NCBI GenBank assembly: GCA_963828405.1
Contig: CAWHEG010000031.1
Span: forward strand, 434,001 to 498,000
DNA length: 64,000 bases
Reading direction: 5' to 3'
DNA from: JANMJD01 sp963828405
Lineage (GTDB): Bacteria > Actinomycetota > Acidimicrobiia > Acidimicrobiales > Ilumatobacteraceae
The stretch's first letter is position 1. Every line of letters starts with the position of its first letter. The notes under the pieces were generated by a model. It was not told the DNA's origin. It ran no database searches and was given only the letters and a program-made list of their open reading frames with translations. Below, in pieces: positions 15,611-25,244 of the stretch. The position numbers were made by a program, and so were the translations under genes.

Positions 15611-17101
15611 TCAGGCGAGCGGCTTGAGCGTGCCGGTCACCGGGATCTCGGGGGACAGCGGGTTGCTCGTGACATACAACTCGAACGGGTGCGCCCCATC
15701 CGACTTCTGCCACTGCCCACCGACCAGCGAGGTCGGACTGATGTTCTTGGGCACGCCCCCGGCACCGTAGGCCACCGGGCCGACGATGGTGTCGAGCTTG
15801 GTCGCCGCGGCGGCGTCGGCAATCGCCTGCTTGTCGGTCGAACCGGCACGCGAGACGACGTCGAAGGCCACCTCGAACAGCGCATGCACGAAGCCGACGA
15901 ACTGGGTCCACTGCTTGCCGGTCTTCTCGTACTCGGCCGACAGATCCTTGGCCTTCATGCCGTTGAGCGAGCTGGAGAACGGGTGACCGGGCGTCCACCA
16001 GATCTCGGTGCAGATGCCGTCGGCGATGTCGCCGAGCGCCTCGACGGCGGCCGGGAAGAGCAGCGCCTTGGCAACGGTGACCATCTTCGGGTTGAAGCCC
16101 TTCTGCTTGGCCGCGGTCCAGAAGTTGGCGAAGTCGGGCGGAATCGGGATGCCGACGACGATCTCGACCTCTTCATCGATGAACTTGGAGATGATCGAGT
16201 CGAACGAGTTGGCCAGCGTCTCGTAGCGGCCCGGATCGACCATGGTGTAGCCACCGGCGGCGGCACCGGCCGGGAATCCGGTCTCGGGATCGGACAAGGC
16301 GTTGCCGTCGGGATCGTTCGGGGCGAACAGGCCGACCTTCTTGTTGGTCTCGACCGAATCCCACAGGGCGACGAAGTTGCCGACGAGCTGCTCGGCGCCC
16401 CAGAAGAAGTGGTACGTCCAATCGAAGCCCTGCGCCGGATCGCCGCCACGGCCGAAGAAGTACGGCTGCCACGGGGCGAGCGTCGACAGGCAGGGTACGC
16501 CGTTCGCTTCGCACTGATCGGCCACCGGGTTGATCATCTCGGGAGTGGCGATGGCGAGGATCATGTCGACCTCGTCGTCGACGATCAGCTCGCCGGCGCG
16601 CGATGCCGCAGTGTCCGAGGACGATTCGGTGTCCTTGGTGAGAATCTCGACCTTGTACGACTTGTCGCCGAGCATGATGCCGTCTTTGACCAGCTCGTTG
16701 ATGCCCGCCAGGATGAAGTCGTTGGCCTCGCCGAAACCGGCCAGCGGGCCCGTGAGCGGAGCGGTGAACCCGATCTTGAGCAGGCCGTCTCCGCCACCTC
16801 CACCGAACTTCGCCGCGTTCGCCCCACCAGCGGCCGGAACAGCAGCATCGGTCGCCACCGGCGCAGCAGCATCGGTGGCGGCCGGAGCAGCAGCATCGGT
16901 GGCGGCCGGAGCAGCAGCATCGGTCACCGCCGGAGCAGCAGCATCGGTCGCCACCGGCGCGTCGGCCGTCTTGGAACTGCCGCAGGCCGCGAGCACGGCG
17001 GTGCCGAACGCGCCGTACATCAGCTGACGGCGGGTCAGGATGCGATACAGCATCGGGTCCGGTGTCCCGGACGTCGAGCCGAGGTCGTCATTGATGGTCA
17101 T
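15611..17101 (-). CDS. ABC transporter substrate-binding lipoprotein, Tat-type signal, LivK/Peripla_BP_6-like
   Basis: This 496-residue extracytoplasmic binding protein has a twin-arginine signal (LTRRQLMYGAF, Arg24-Arg25) ending in the lipobox LAAC with Cys40, so it is probably exported folded and lipid-anchored. Residues about 45-95 are an Ala/Thr/Asp/Pro linker made of octapeptide repeats. The ligand-binding part begins at KIGFTAPLTGPLAGFGEANDF, a typical start of this family. A GGGGAGA ribosome binding site precedes the ATG at 17101. It heads the livGFHM set, and its position next to aromatic catabolic genes suggests an aromatic ligand, which is not proven. Confidence 0.88.
   Translation of the reverse strand: MTINDDLGSTSGTPDPMLYRILTRRQLMYGAFGTAVLAACGSSKTADAPVATDAAAPAVTDAAAPAATDAAAPAATDAAAPVATDAAVPAAGGANAAKFGGGGGDGLLKIGFTAPLTGPLAGFGEANDFILAGINELVKDGIMLGDKSYKVEILTKDTESSSDTAASRAGELIVDDEVDMILAIATPEMINPVADQCEANGVPCLSTLAPWQPYFFGRGGDPAQGFDWTYHFFWGAEQLVGNFVALWDSVETNKKVGLFAPNDPDGNALSDPETGFPAGAAAGGYTMVDPGRYETLANSFDSIISKFIDEEVEIVVGIPIPPDFANFWTAAKQKGFNPKMVTVAKALLFPAAVEALGDIADGICTEIWWTPGHPFSSSLNGMKAKDLSAEYEKTGKQWTQFVGFVHALFEVAFDVVSRAGSTDKQAIADAAAATKLDTIVGPVAYGAGGVPKNISPTSLVGGQWQKSDGAHPFELYVTSNPLSPEIPVTGTLKPLA
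16842..16961 (-). repeat. Five 24-bp tandem repeats inside the binding-protein linker
   Basis: Units starting with GCAGCATCGGT occur at 16842, 16866, 16890, 16914 and 16938, each exactly 24 bases apart. They encode octapeptides of the form A-T-D-A-A-A-P-x in the linker after the lipid-anchored cysteine. Being a multiple of three, unit gain or loss would change linker length without breaking the frame. Confidence 0.85.
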
Positions 17102-17229
17102 GTCAGTTTCTCCCCTTGGTGATGGTTTGGAGTTCCGAGTCCCTCGCGTCGGCCGAATGTTCGCGCTACACACTCGTGCGGTCTGGGACCAATCCTCATG
17201 TGTCCGGCGAGTGTCGAGTGTTCGAGCCG

Positions 17230-18075
17230 CTACTGGGCGACGCAGGGATTGTCGATGGTGCCGATGCCCTCGATCTCGATCCGCACCCGGGAGCCGGCAT
17301 TGAGGCAGCGGGGCGGATCCATGACGAAGCCCACGCCGGCCGGGGTGCCCGTGGCGATGATCGTTCCTGGAAGCAAGGTGAACGCCGTCGTCAGGTGGGC
17401 GATGATCTCGTAGCAGTTGGACAGCATCAAGGCCGTCGAGGCATCCTGGCGCAGTTCGCCGTCGACCCAGGTGCGAATCCGTAGGTTGTGCGGGTCGGCG
17501 ATCTCATCCGCGGTGACGAACCACGGGCCTATCGGGCCATGGGTGTCCCACGACTTGCCCATCGTCATCGTCGGCGTCGCCCGCTGCCAGTCGCGCACCG
17601 ACACGTCGTTGACGACGAGGTAGCCGGCGATCACGCCGGGAGCCTCGTCGACCGAGACGTTGCGGCAACGGGGCCCGATGACGACGCCCAACTCACCCTC
17701 GTAATCGACCAGCGTCGGGGCCACGGTCGGGATCTCGATCGGATCGAACGGGCCGGTCACACAGGTGATCTGCTTGTTGAACACGACAGGCACGGCCGGC
17801 TTGTTCATTCCCGACTCCTCGACGTGGGCCGCGTAGTTCAGCCCGATGGCCAGGAAGTTGGGGGGCTGAGCGATCGGCGCCAGCAGGCGCACATCGGCGA
17901 GCGCCAGGCGGGGCGCCGTCTCGGCCGCGGCGCGCACCGCATCGATGGCGTCGGTCTCGATGACCGTTCCCACGTCGGTGGGGATATCGGAGTTCCCGCC
18001 GAGGTCGGCGATCTCGTCGCCGACGACCACGCCGAGACGAACGACCCCGTCATGGCTGAAGCGGGCGATCTTCAC
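17230..18075 (-). CDS. Fumarylacetoacetate hydrolase (FAH) family protein
   Basis: This 281-residue protein has the FAH-fold signatures GLNYAAHVEESG, the metal-binding DYEGELGVVIG, the loop GYLVVNDVSVRDWQ and the C-terminal TGTPAGVGFVMDPP. Members hydrolyse or decarboxylate C-C bonds of ring-cleavage products such as 2-hydroxymuconate-type compounds. It starts at GTG 18075, overlapping the dioxygenase stop by 4 bases (GTGA), so the two are translated together. This supports a role in processing the product of that extradiol dioxygenase. The exact substrate is not assignable from sequence. Confidence 0.88.
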   Translation of the reverse strand: MKIARFSHDGVVRLGVVVGDEIADLGGNSDIPTDVGTVIETDAIDAVRAAAETAPRLALADVRLLAPIAQPPNFLAIGLNYAAHVEESGMNKPAVPVVFNKQITCVTGPFDPIEIPTVAPTLVDYEGELGVVIGPRCRNVSVDEAPGVIAGYLVVNDVSVRDWQRATPTMTMGKSWDTHGPIGPWFVTADEIADPHNLRIRTWVDGELRQDASTALMLSNCYEIIAHLTTAFTLLPGTIIATGTPAGVGFVMDPPRCLNAGSRVRIEIEGIGTIDNPCVAQ

Positions 18076-19019
18076 GACTTCTCCTCCGGCGCGTTGGCGG
18101 CCTTCGACGCGGCATAGGCGGCCGATAGTTCCTCGATGTCGGGAGGCACCAAGAAGTCGGGCGGGACCGGCGGCCCCCAGGAGTACAACGACTTGTCGGG
18201 CTCCCACGAGCCGGGTGTCCATTCGGCGTCGTCGATCTGGTCGAGGTCGGCGAAGTACTCGGCCAGGTTCCCGGCCGGGTCGCGGAAGTACCAGAAGTAG
18301 TTCGACCCGAGGAAATGCCGGCCCAGGCCCCAGGCGTTGCGCTGCGGGTCGACGGCGAGCAGCTTCTGGGCGCCGTGGCCGATGGCGTCGGGATCGTCGA
18401 CCTGCCACGAGGAATGGTGGAAGAACGGCACCGGGGCATTGATCAGGCCGATGTTGTGGTGATCGGCCGAGCAGCGGTTGAACGAGATGATCCCGGGTAC
18501 CACGTCGCTGGTCCGGAACCCGAGGACGTCGGTGAGGAAGGTCTGCGAGGCCGCCAGGTCGGGAGTGGTGTAGAGCACATGGCCGAGGCGGCGCGGCGTC
18601 GTCCCGTCGCGTCCGAAGATCCCGGGGGCGCGTTCGGAACCCCGTACACGGATGCCGGGGGCGTTGATCGGCTCGAGCTTGCTGGGCGTCTGGACGATGC
18701 GGTCGCGCACCGTGACCCGCACCCCGGCACCGACGACCGGTTCGGCCATCACCAGGTCGCCCCCCTCGTCGCGGGTGGCAATGCCGTGTTTGGCGGCCGC
18801 CGCCCGGATGCGGTCGACGTCGTCGCGGTCATCGGCGGCACAGGCGTACTCGACGAGGCCGCGCAGCGGACGCTGCACGAGCGACAGCTGCTCACCACCG
18901 TCGGACGAGGCGAAGCGCCCGTCACCGAGCGAGGTCAGACCGAAGTCGTCGTAGAACTCCGACGCGGCCTCGACGTCGGGAACGGCGAGCGTCAGATGGG
19001 CAAGTCCGTGTAGCGCCAT
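18072..19019 (-). CDS. Extradiol ring-cleavage dioxygenase (VOC/type I)
   Basis: This 315-residue protein has two vicinal-oxygen-chelate domains. The Fe(II) ligands expected for type I extradiol dioxygenases are present in the second one: H147 (RRLGHVLYTTPD), H201 or H202 (FFHHSSWQVDD) and E254 (NLAEYFAD). It should open a catechol-type ring next to the two hydroxyls. It lies between an HsaA-like monooxygenase (27 bp upstream) and an FAH-family hydrolase (4-base overlap downstream), together making a hydroxylate-cleave-hydrolyse module. The substrate is unknown. Confidence 0.87.
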   Translation of the reverse strand: MALHGLAHLTLAVPDVEAASEFYDDFGLTSLGDGRFASSDGGEQLSLVQRPLRGLVEYACAADDRDDVDRIRAAAAKHGIATRDEGGDLVMAEPVVGAGVRVTVRDRIVQTPSKLEPINAPGIRVRGSERAPGIFGRDGTTPRRLGHVLYTTPDLAASQTFLTDVLGFRTSDVVPGIISFNRCSADHHNIGLINAPVPFFHHSSWQVDDPDAIGHGAQKLLAVDPQRNAWGLGRHFLGSNYFWYFRDPAGNLAEYFADLDQIDDAEWTPGSWEPDKSLYSWGPPVPPDFLVPPDIEELSAAYAASKAANAPEEKS

Positions 19020-19046
19020 GGGAATCCTCAGGTCAAGGGGTCGGGT

Positions 19047-20231
19047 TCAGATCAACGGGGAGTTGGGCTCGAGACCGAGCAGCACCCGACCGTACAACTC
19101 CTGGTTCATCTCCAGGTTGAGCAGACCATGCTGGTTCACCGCCCGCAGGTCGGCGACGGCCCGGGTGAGAGGGCTGGAGGTACGGATCCCCGAAGCTCCC
19201 GACACCTTGAACAGGATCTCGACACCCTCCAGGCAGCGACGCACCCCCTGGGCGCAGTCGAGGCGCATGCGGGCCTTGGTCAGGAACGGCAGCTCGGTCC
19301 CCGCCCTGGCCGCATCGTCGAGCTCGTCGGCGGTGCGATACAGGATCAGTTCGCCCTCATGGATCAGCATCGCCGCGTCGGCGGCCATCCGGTGGGTGTT
19401 GGGATGGTTGTACTGGTCGTCCATCGTGTAGGCGATCGTCTTGCCCTTGATCAGCGCCGGGAAGTCGGCGAGCGCCCGGCGGGCGATGCCGATCGAGCAG
19501 CCGGTGAGGGCGATGGCCAGCACGGGGACGGGTGCGCACCGCTGGTTCCAACCCTGCTGCAGGTTGGTTCCCGGGGCCTGGCCCATGATCACCGAGGGCA
19601 ACGACAGGAACCGGTGGGCGGGGACGGCGAGATCGTCGACCTTCGAGGTGCACGAGCCGGTGCCGGTCAGCCCGACGGTGTACCAGTCGTCCATGATCGT
19701 CACCTCAGCGGTCGGCACGAGGAAGTCGCCCTCGTCGACGACCTTGCCGTCCTCCATCACGACCCCGCCGAGCAGCAGCCAGTCGGAGTTCTCGCAGCCC
19801 GAGGTGAACGGCCACACACCGGTCAACGAGTAGCCGTCGGCCGTCTTGCGAGCCACGCCACGCGGCCCGATGACGGCCGAGATCAGCGCATCGGGGTCGG
19901 TGCGGTAGGAGTCGATCTGCGCCTGCTCCGGGAAGTGGGACATCAGCCAGGAGTGCGCCTGAACCACACCGACGACCCAGGCGGTCGCCCCGCAACCCTC
20001 GCCCAACGCCGAGACGACGTCGAGGTGCTCACGGATGCCCAGGCCGTAGCCGCCGTTGAGCGTGCTCTGGATGGTCTTCAAGGAGCCGGCCGCCCGCAGG
20101 TCGTCGATCGTCACCCGCGGCAGGCGACGGTCGAGCGCGGTCTGAGCGGCGCGCTCGCGCAGCACCGGGATCAGCGCGCGGGTGCGGGCAACGACGTCGG
20201 CGGAGACATCGGCATCAACGGTCACGGTCAT
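19047..20231 (-). CDS. HsaA-like flavin-dependent monooxygenase (acyl-CoA dehydrogenase fold)
   Basis: This 394-residue protein has the acyl-CoA dehydrogenase fold of group D two-component hydroxylases such as HsaA. Typical stretches are WVVGVVQAHSWLMSHFPEQ, the substrate-lid region ISAVIGPRGVARKTADGYSL, and WPFTSGCENSDWLLLGG. Such enzymes use reduced flavin from a separate reductase to hydroxylate phenols; no reductase gene is in the window. The ATG at 20231 follows a GGGGAT ribosome binding site; an in-frame ATG at 20243 is less likely. It heads the monooxygenase-dioxygenase-FAH transcript and faces the TetR gene across a palindrome. Confidence 0.85.
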   Translation of the reverse strand: MTVTVDADVSADVVARTRALIPVLRERAAQTALDRRLPRVTIDDLRAAGSLKTIQSTLNGGYGLGIREHLDVVSALGEGCGATAWVVGVVQAHSWLMSHFPEQAQIDSYRTDPDALISAVIGPRGVARKTADGYSLTGVWPFTSGCENSDWLLLGGVVMEDGKVVDEGDFLVPTAEVTIMDDWYTVGLTGTGSCTSKVDDLAVPAHRFLSLPSVIMGQAPGTNLQQGWNQRCAPVPVLAIALTGCSIGIARRALADFPALIKGKTIAYTMDDQYNHPNTHRMAADAAMLIHEGELILYRTADELDDAARAGTELPFLTKARMRLDCAQGVRRCLEGVEILFKVSGASGIRTSSPLTRAVADLRAVNQHGLLNLEMNQELYGRVLLGLEPNSPLI

Positions 20232-20290
20232 CTGAATCCCCAATCATCGAACGGAGGGCCCGACAGGTTGCAGCGCCCCCAAACGCATGG

Positions 20291-20309
20291 AAGTGATGAT
20301 TCATCATTT
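20291..20309. promoter_or_regulatory. Candidate TetR operator between divergent genes
   Basis: The sequence AAGTGATGATTCATCATTT is an inverted repeat with 9-base arms (one mismatch) around a central T, in the 123-bp gap between the monooxygenase gene (start 20231, minus) and the TetR gene (start about 20355, plus). The AT-rich palindrome stands out in GC-rich surroundings. A shared operator for both genes is the natural reading. Confidence 0.55.
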
Positions 20310-20354
20310 CTGATTGCTTGTCAAGGAATGTGCGGGCGGCTACCTTGCATCGCC

Positions 20355-21062
20355 GTGGAGACGACTGCGCCCCCGGCCGACGAGACGGCGCCGAAGGCCA
20401 GTCGCACCGAACTTCGCCGGCGACAGACCCGCATCCGGCTGCGGTCGGTCGCCTATGAGCTGATGGCCGCCAACGGCGTCGATGCCACCACCATCCAACA
20501 GATCACCGAGGCAGCCGACGTCGGATTCGGCACCTTCTACAACTACTACCCCACCAAGGAAGCCCTCGCCGTCGAGGTGCTCGACTGCGTGATCCACAAC
20601 CTCGGCGAGCGCAACGACCTTGCCACCAGGGAACTCGCTGGTGCCGACCCGGTGCGGATCGTCGCCAACTCGGTGCGTTTCGTGATGCGCGAGATGACCA
20701 CCAATCCGATGTGGCGCTGGTGGTTGGCACGCCTCGATCTGCTCGTCGACCGGATGCGCGTGGGCTTTGGCCCGTTCGGCCTGCGCGACATCGACGTCGC
20801 CGTCCGTTCGGGCCGTTACCGGCTGATCGGCGACGATCCCGCCTTGGCCTGGAGCCACCTGGTGTGGTTGATGGCGGCGGCCGGCCGTGACATCACCGAC
20901 GGCCATGTTCCGCCCGAGCGCGAGGCGGCCTGTGCCGAGGCGGTCCTCCGGGTGATGGGGGTCGATCACGCCGAAGCCCGTGACGCCACCTCCATCGCGC
21001 TCCCCGCCGCCCCGATCCTTGCCGTGGACTTCTCGTTCGAGATTGCCGCCCTCGGGCCATGA
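20355..21062 (+). CDS. TetR-family transcriptional regulator
   Basis: This roughly 235-residue regulator has a TetR helix-turn-helix at about residues 25-72, with the hallmark IQQITEAADVGFGTFYNYYPTKEAL, and a divergent ligand-binding domain. The start is uncertain: GTG 20355 fits the length of the family, while the ATG at 20328 would add nine residues. It is transcribed away from the monooxygenase-dioxygenase-FAH operon with a palindrome in between, so it probably represses that operon until a substrate or intermediate binds. It ends 9 bases before the convergent maleylacetate reductase stop. Confidence 0.85.
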   Translation: METTAPPADETAPKASRTELRRRQTRIRLRSVAYELMAANGVDATTIQQITEAADVGFGTFYNYYPTKEALAVEVLDCVIHNLGERNDLATRELAGADPVRIVANSVRFVMREMTTNPMWRWWLARLDLLVDRMRVGFGPFGLRDIDVAVRSGRYRLIGDDPALAWSHLVWLMAAAGRDITDGHVPPEREAACAEAVLRVMGVDHAEARDATSIALPAAPILAVDFSFEIAALGP

Positions 21063-21071
21063 GCCACGGCG

Positions 21072-22154
21072 TCAGCCATCGGAGCCACCTGGGCGGGTGC
21101 CATCGAATGCCCTGGTCAACAGGCCGAATAGGTCTGCCTCGTCGAACGGGCGGGGGTTGTCCGGGGGAACATCGGCACATGCCCGCCGGGCGGCCTCGGC
21201 GAGGTCGTCACGCCGCAGGCCAAGGGCCTCGAGTGTCGTGGGCACCTTGCTGGCAACCGCCAGATCCCACAGTGCGGCCGCCGGGTCGCCACCGGGTACC
21301 CCCAACGCCTCGGCCAGCCGGGCCATCTCGTCGGGCAGCGCCGGAGCATTGAAGGCAATGGCGTGGGGCAGGATCACCGAGTGCGAGTCGGCGTGCACCA
21401 GGTTGAACGCCCCGCCGAGCACGTGGCAGATCTTGTGGTGGAACGCAGCGGCCGTCGCCCCGAGGGCCATCCCCGACAGGTAGGCGCCGTAGAGCAGGTC
21501 GCTGCGGGCGGCCAGGTCCCCGGGCGAGGCCATCACCGTCGGCAACGAGCGGTGGATCGCCCGGATGCCGTCGAGGGCCAGGGCGGTGGTGACGGGGTTG
21601 CATCCCGGGGCGTACAGCGCCTCGACGGAGTGGGCCAGCGCGTTGAAGGCCGACGGGCCGGTGACGAACGTCGGCAGGAGCAGGGTCAGCTCGGCGTCGT
21701 AGATCACGGTCTTGGGCAGCACATCCGGGTTCCTGCCGACCTCCTTGTGCCGATCGCCCGTTATGCCGTAGATCGTGGTCTGCTCCGAGCCGGCATAGGT
21801 GGTCGGCACGGCGACGATCGGCAGTCCGTGGCTGGCCGCGATCGCCTTGCCCAGCCCGGTCGACGATCCGCCGCCGATGGTGACCACCGCATCGGCGCCG
21901 CACTCGGTCGCCGCGGCACGCGCCCGGGCGGCCAGGTCCTCGGGAACGTGCTGGATCGCCTCGCCCCAACGCCGCACGACCCGGTCGCCGAGCAGGTCGG
22001 CCAACTCGTCACCGATCGACGCCGCCGCGGCATCGGTGATCTGGAACACCCGCGCTGCACCGAGCCGATCCACCTCGGCGACGATCTCGACCCGACGGCC
22101 GGGCCCGAACACGACCCGTTGCGGCAACGCCTCGTAGACGAACGCAGCCGTCAT
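21072..22154 (-). CDS. Maleylacetate reductase (iron-containing alcohol dehydrogenase family)
   Basis: This 360-residue protein matches maleylacetate reductases: the start FVYEALPQRVVFGPG, the NAD-binding GGGSSTGLGKAIA (94-106), PTTYAGSEQTTIYGIT (117-132), and histidines in NALAHSVEAL, FHHKICHVLGG and LVHADSH that fit the family's active site. The enzyme reduces maleylacetate to 3-oxoadipate with NAD(P)H. It is the last gene of a tightly packed set with dioxygenase, semialdehyde dehydrogenase and CoA-transferase genes, which fits the hydroquinone route. It starts one base after the stop of the CoA-transferase beta gene. Confidence 0.92.
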   Translation of the reverse strand: MTAAFVYEALPQRVVFGPGRRVEIVAEVDRLGAARVFQITDAAAASIGDELADLLGDRVVRRWGEAIQHVPEDLAARARAAATECGADAVVTIGGGSSTGLGKAIAASHGLPIVAVPTTYAGSEQTTIYGITGDRHKEVGRNPDVLPKTVIYDAELTLLLPTFVTGPSAFNALAHSVEALYAPGCNPVTTALALDGIRAIHRSLPTVMASPGDLAARSDLLYGAYLSGMALGATAAAFHHKICHVLGGAFNLVHADSHSVILPHAIAFNAPALPDEMARLAEALGVPGGDPAAALWDLAVASKVPTTLEALGLRRDDLAEAARRACADVPPDNPRPFDEADLFGLLTRAFDGTRPGGSDG

Positions 22155-22155
22155 C

Positions 22156-22917
22156 TCAGGCGGCCTGCAGGGCGCGCAGCGTGGCCAGCTCGCGGTCGGT
22201 CAGTGGGCCGGTCTCCTCCAGCTCATCGGCGAACCGCAGCGCCCACCCCGTTGCCTCGATCGCCTGCCGACGGGTGATCCCCGGATGCAGCGCGGTCATC
22301 ATCAACTCCTCGGTCACCGGGTCGGGCTCCAGCGTTCCGAGGTCGGTGACGATCATCGTCGTCCCGGCGCCCCGCAGACCCAGCTCGCGACGGTGACCGG
22401 GGTGGTCGCCGTAGCCGATCGACGAACGGAAGTCGCACTTCTCGACGAACGCCCGGCGGCCCTGGCGCATGATGACCATCACCTGCCCGGCCGAGGTGGC
22501 GATCTCGGGGGCGCCACCTGCCCCGGGGAGCCGGGTCTCGGGTGCGTCGTAGCTGCCGATCACGGTGGAGTTGATGTTGCCCCGTCTGTCGAGCTGGGCG
22601 CCCCCGAGAAAGCCGACGTCGATGCGCCCGGCCTGCAACCAGTAGGCGAAGATCTCCGGGACGCTGACGACCGCATCGGACGTCTCGCCGAGCTCGCCGT
22701 CGCCGATCGACAGCGGCAGCTTGGTCGGCTTGGAACCGATGCACCCCGATTCGTAGATCAGCACGGGGGCCGGGTCGTACAACCGCCGGGCCAGATTGGC
22801 CGCCGTCGACGGCAGGCCGATCCCGACGAAGCACACCGGCTTGCCCGCCGCGGCGTAGGCGCCCAACTGCCGCGCGGCGTTGACGATCATCAGCTCGTCG
22901 GTCGTGTAGTCGCTCAT
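22156..22917 (-). CDS. CoA-transferase beta subunit (CatJ-like, probable 3-oxoadipate CoA-transferase)
   Basis: This 253-residue family I CoA-transferase subunit has a Glu in YESGCIGSKP (E56) in the position where the beta subunit carries the CoA-accepting glutamate, and the conserved FLGGAQLDRRGNINSTVIG. Its start overlaps the alpha subunit stop by 4 bases. Given the maleylacetate reductase beside it, the likely job is activating 3-oxoadipate with succinyl-CoA, as in CatIJ. The subunit sizes (286 and 253) resemble CatI/CatJ more than the shorter PcaI/PcaJ. IpdAB-type hydrolases are related, but they lack the catalytic Glu. Confidence 0.82.
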   Translation of the reverse strand: MSDYTTDELMIVNAARQLGAYAAAGKPVCFVGIGLPSTAANLARRLYDPAPVLIYESGCIGSKPTKLPLSIGDGELGETSDAVVSVPEIFAYWLQAGRIDVGFLGGAQLDRRGNINSTVIGSYDAPETRLPGAGGAPEIATSAGQVMVIMRQGRRAFVEKCDFRSSIGYGDHPGHRRELGLRGAGTTMIVTDLGTLEPDPVTEELMMTALHPGITRRQAIEATGWALRFADELEETGPLTDRELATLRALQAA

Positions 22918-23770
22918 CGCCCCGCTCCGAAATCCAGGCCGACCGAGGCGCAGTACCCGGCGAAGTCATCGGTCCCGAGAATGTGGGTGTTCACCCATTC
23001 GGTGAACGACTCCCGATCCTTCGAGATCGCATCCCACGCCCTGTAGAAGGCGTTGTCACGTATCGAATATCCCATCGCGAAGCTCGGATGGGCGCCGTTG
23101 GGCACCGCACACACGGCCTCGAGCGTCCAGTGCGGGAGCACGACCGCATTCGGCAGCGGCTCGAGCGTGTCGACGATCTCCTCGACGGTGACGATCGCCC
23201 GCTTCGATGCCAGCACGCATTCCTTCTGTACCCCGACCAAACCCCAGATCTGGACGTTGCCGTCGCGGTCGGCCCGCTGGGCGTGGATGATGCCGACATC
23301 GGGGTTGAGCGCGGGAACTGCGGCGAGCCGTTCCCCGGTGAACGGGCATTCGATCGTCTTGATCGATGCCGTGTGGTTGGGCAGATCGGTGCCGACGTAG
23401 CCGCGCAGCATCCCGAACGGCAGACCCGAGGCTCCGGCGGCGTAGCGGGTGGCCATCCCGGCGTGGGAGTGCTCCTCGATCTCGAGGGCGTGGGGCCAAC
23501 CGCCCTCGACCGCGTCGCGGAACCGTTGCAGCGAGCCGACCCCCGGATTGCCTCCCCACGAGAACGTCAGCTTTGCGGCACAGCCCGAACCGATCAGCTG
23601 GTCGTAGACCATGTCCGGCGTCATCCGCACCAGGTGGAGGTTGCGCCGACCCTGACGGATGATCTCGTGCCCGGCAGCGTGGGGGATCAGGTGGGTGAAG
23701 CCCTCGAGCGAGATGGTGTCGCCGTCGTGGACGGTGGCGGCGATGGCCTCTGCGAGGGTGGTGATGACCG

Positions 23771-23774
<4 letters not shown>
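22914..23774 (-). CDS. CoA-transferase alpha subunit (CatI-like)
   Basis: This 286-residue subunit begins MTVITTLAEAIAATVHDGDT and has family landmarks EGFTHLIPHAAGHEI, LTFSWGGNPGVGSL and ADRDGNVQIWG. The ATG at 23774 overlaps the aldehyde dehydrogenase stop by 4 bases (23771-23774), which decides the start over an upstream GTG. Together with the beta subunit it should transfer CoA to 3-oxoadipate, linking the pathway to thiolysis into acetyl-CoA and succinyl-CoA; the thiolase gene is not in the window. Confidence 0.82.
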
Positions 23775-25235
<1,461 letters not shown>

Positions 25236-25244
25236 GATTGGCCG

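Noticed and set aside
17150..17229. IclR half-sites (TGTTCG) upstream of the binding-protein gene
   Set aside because: Single half-sites without a matching second arm at the right distance; chance matches are expected in this composition.
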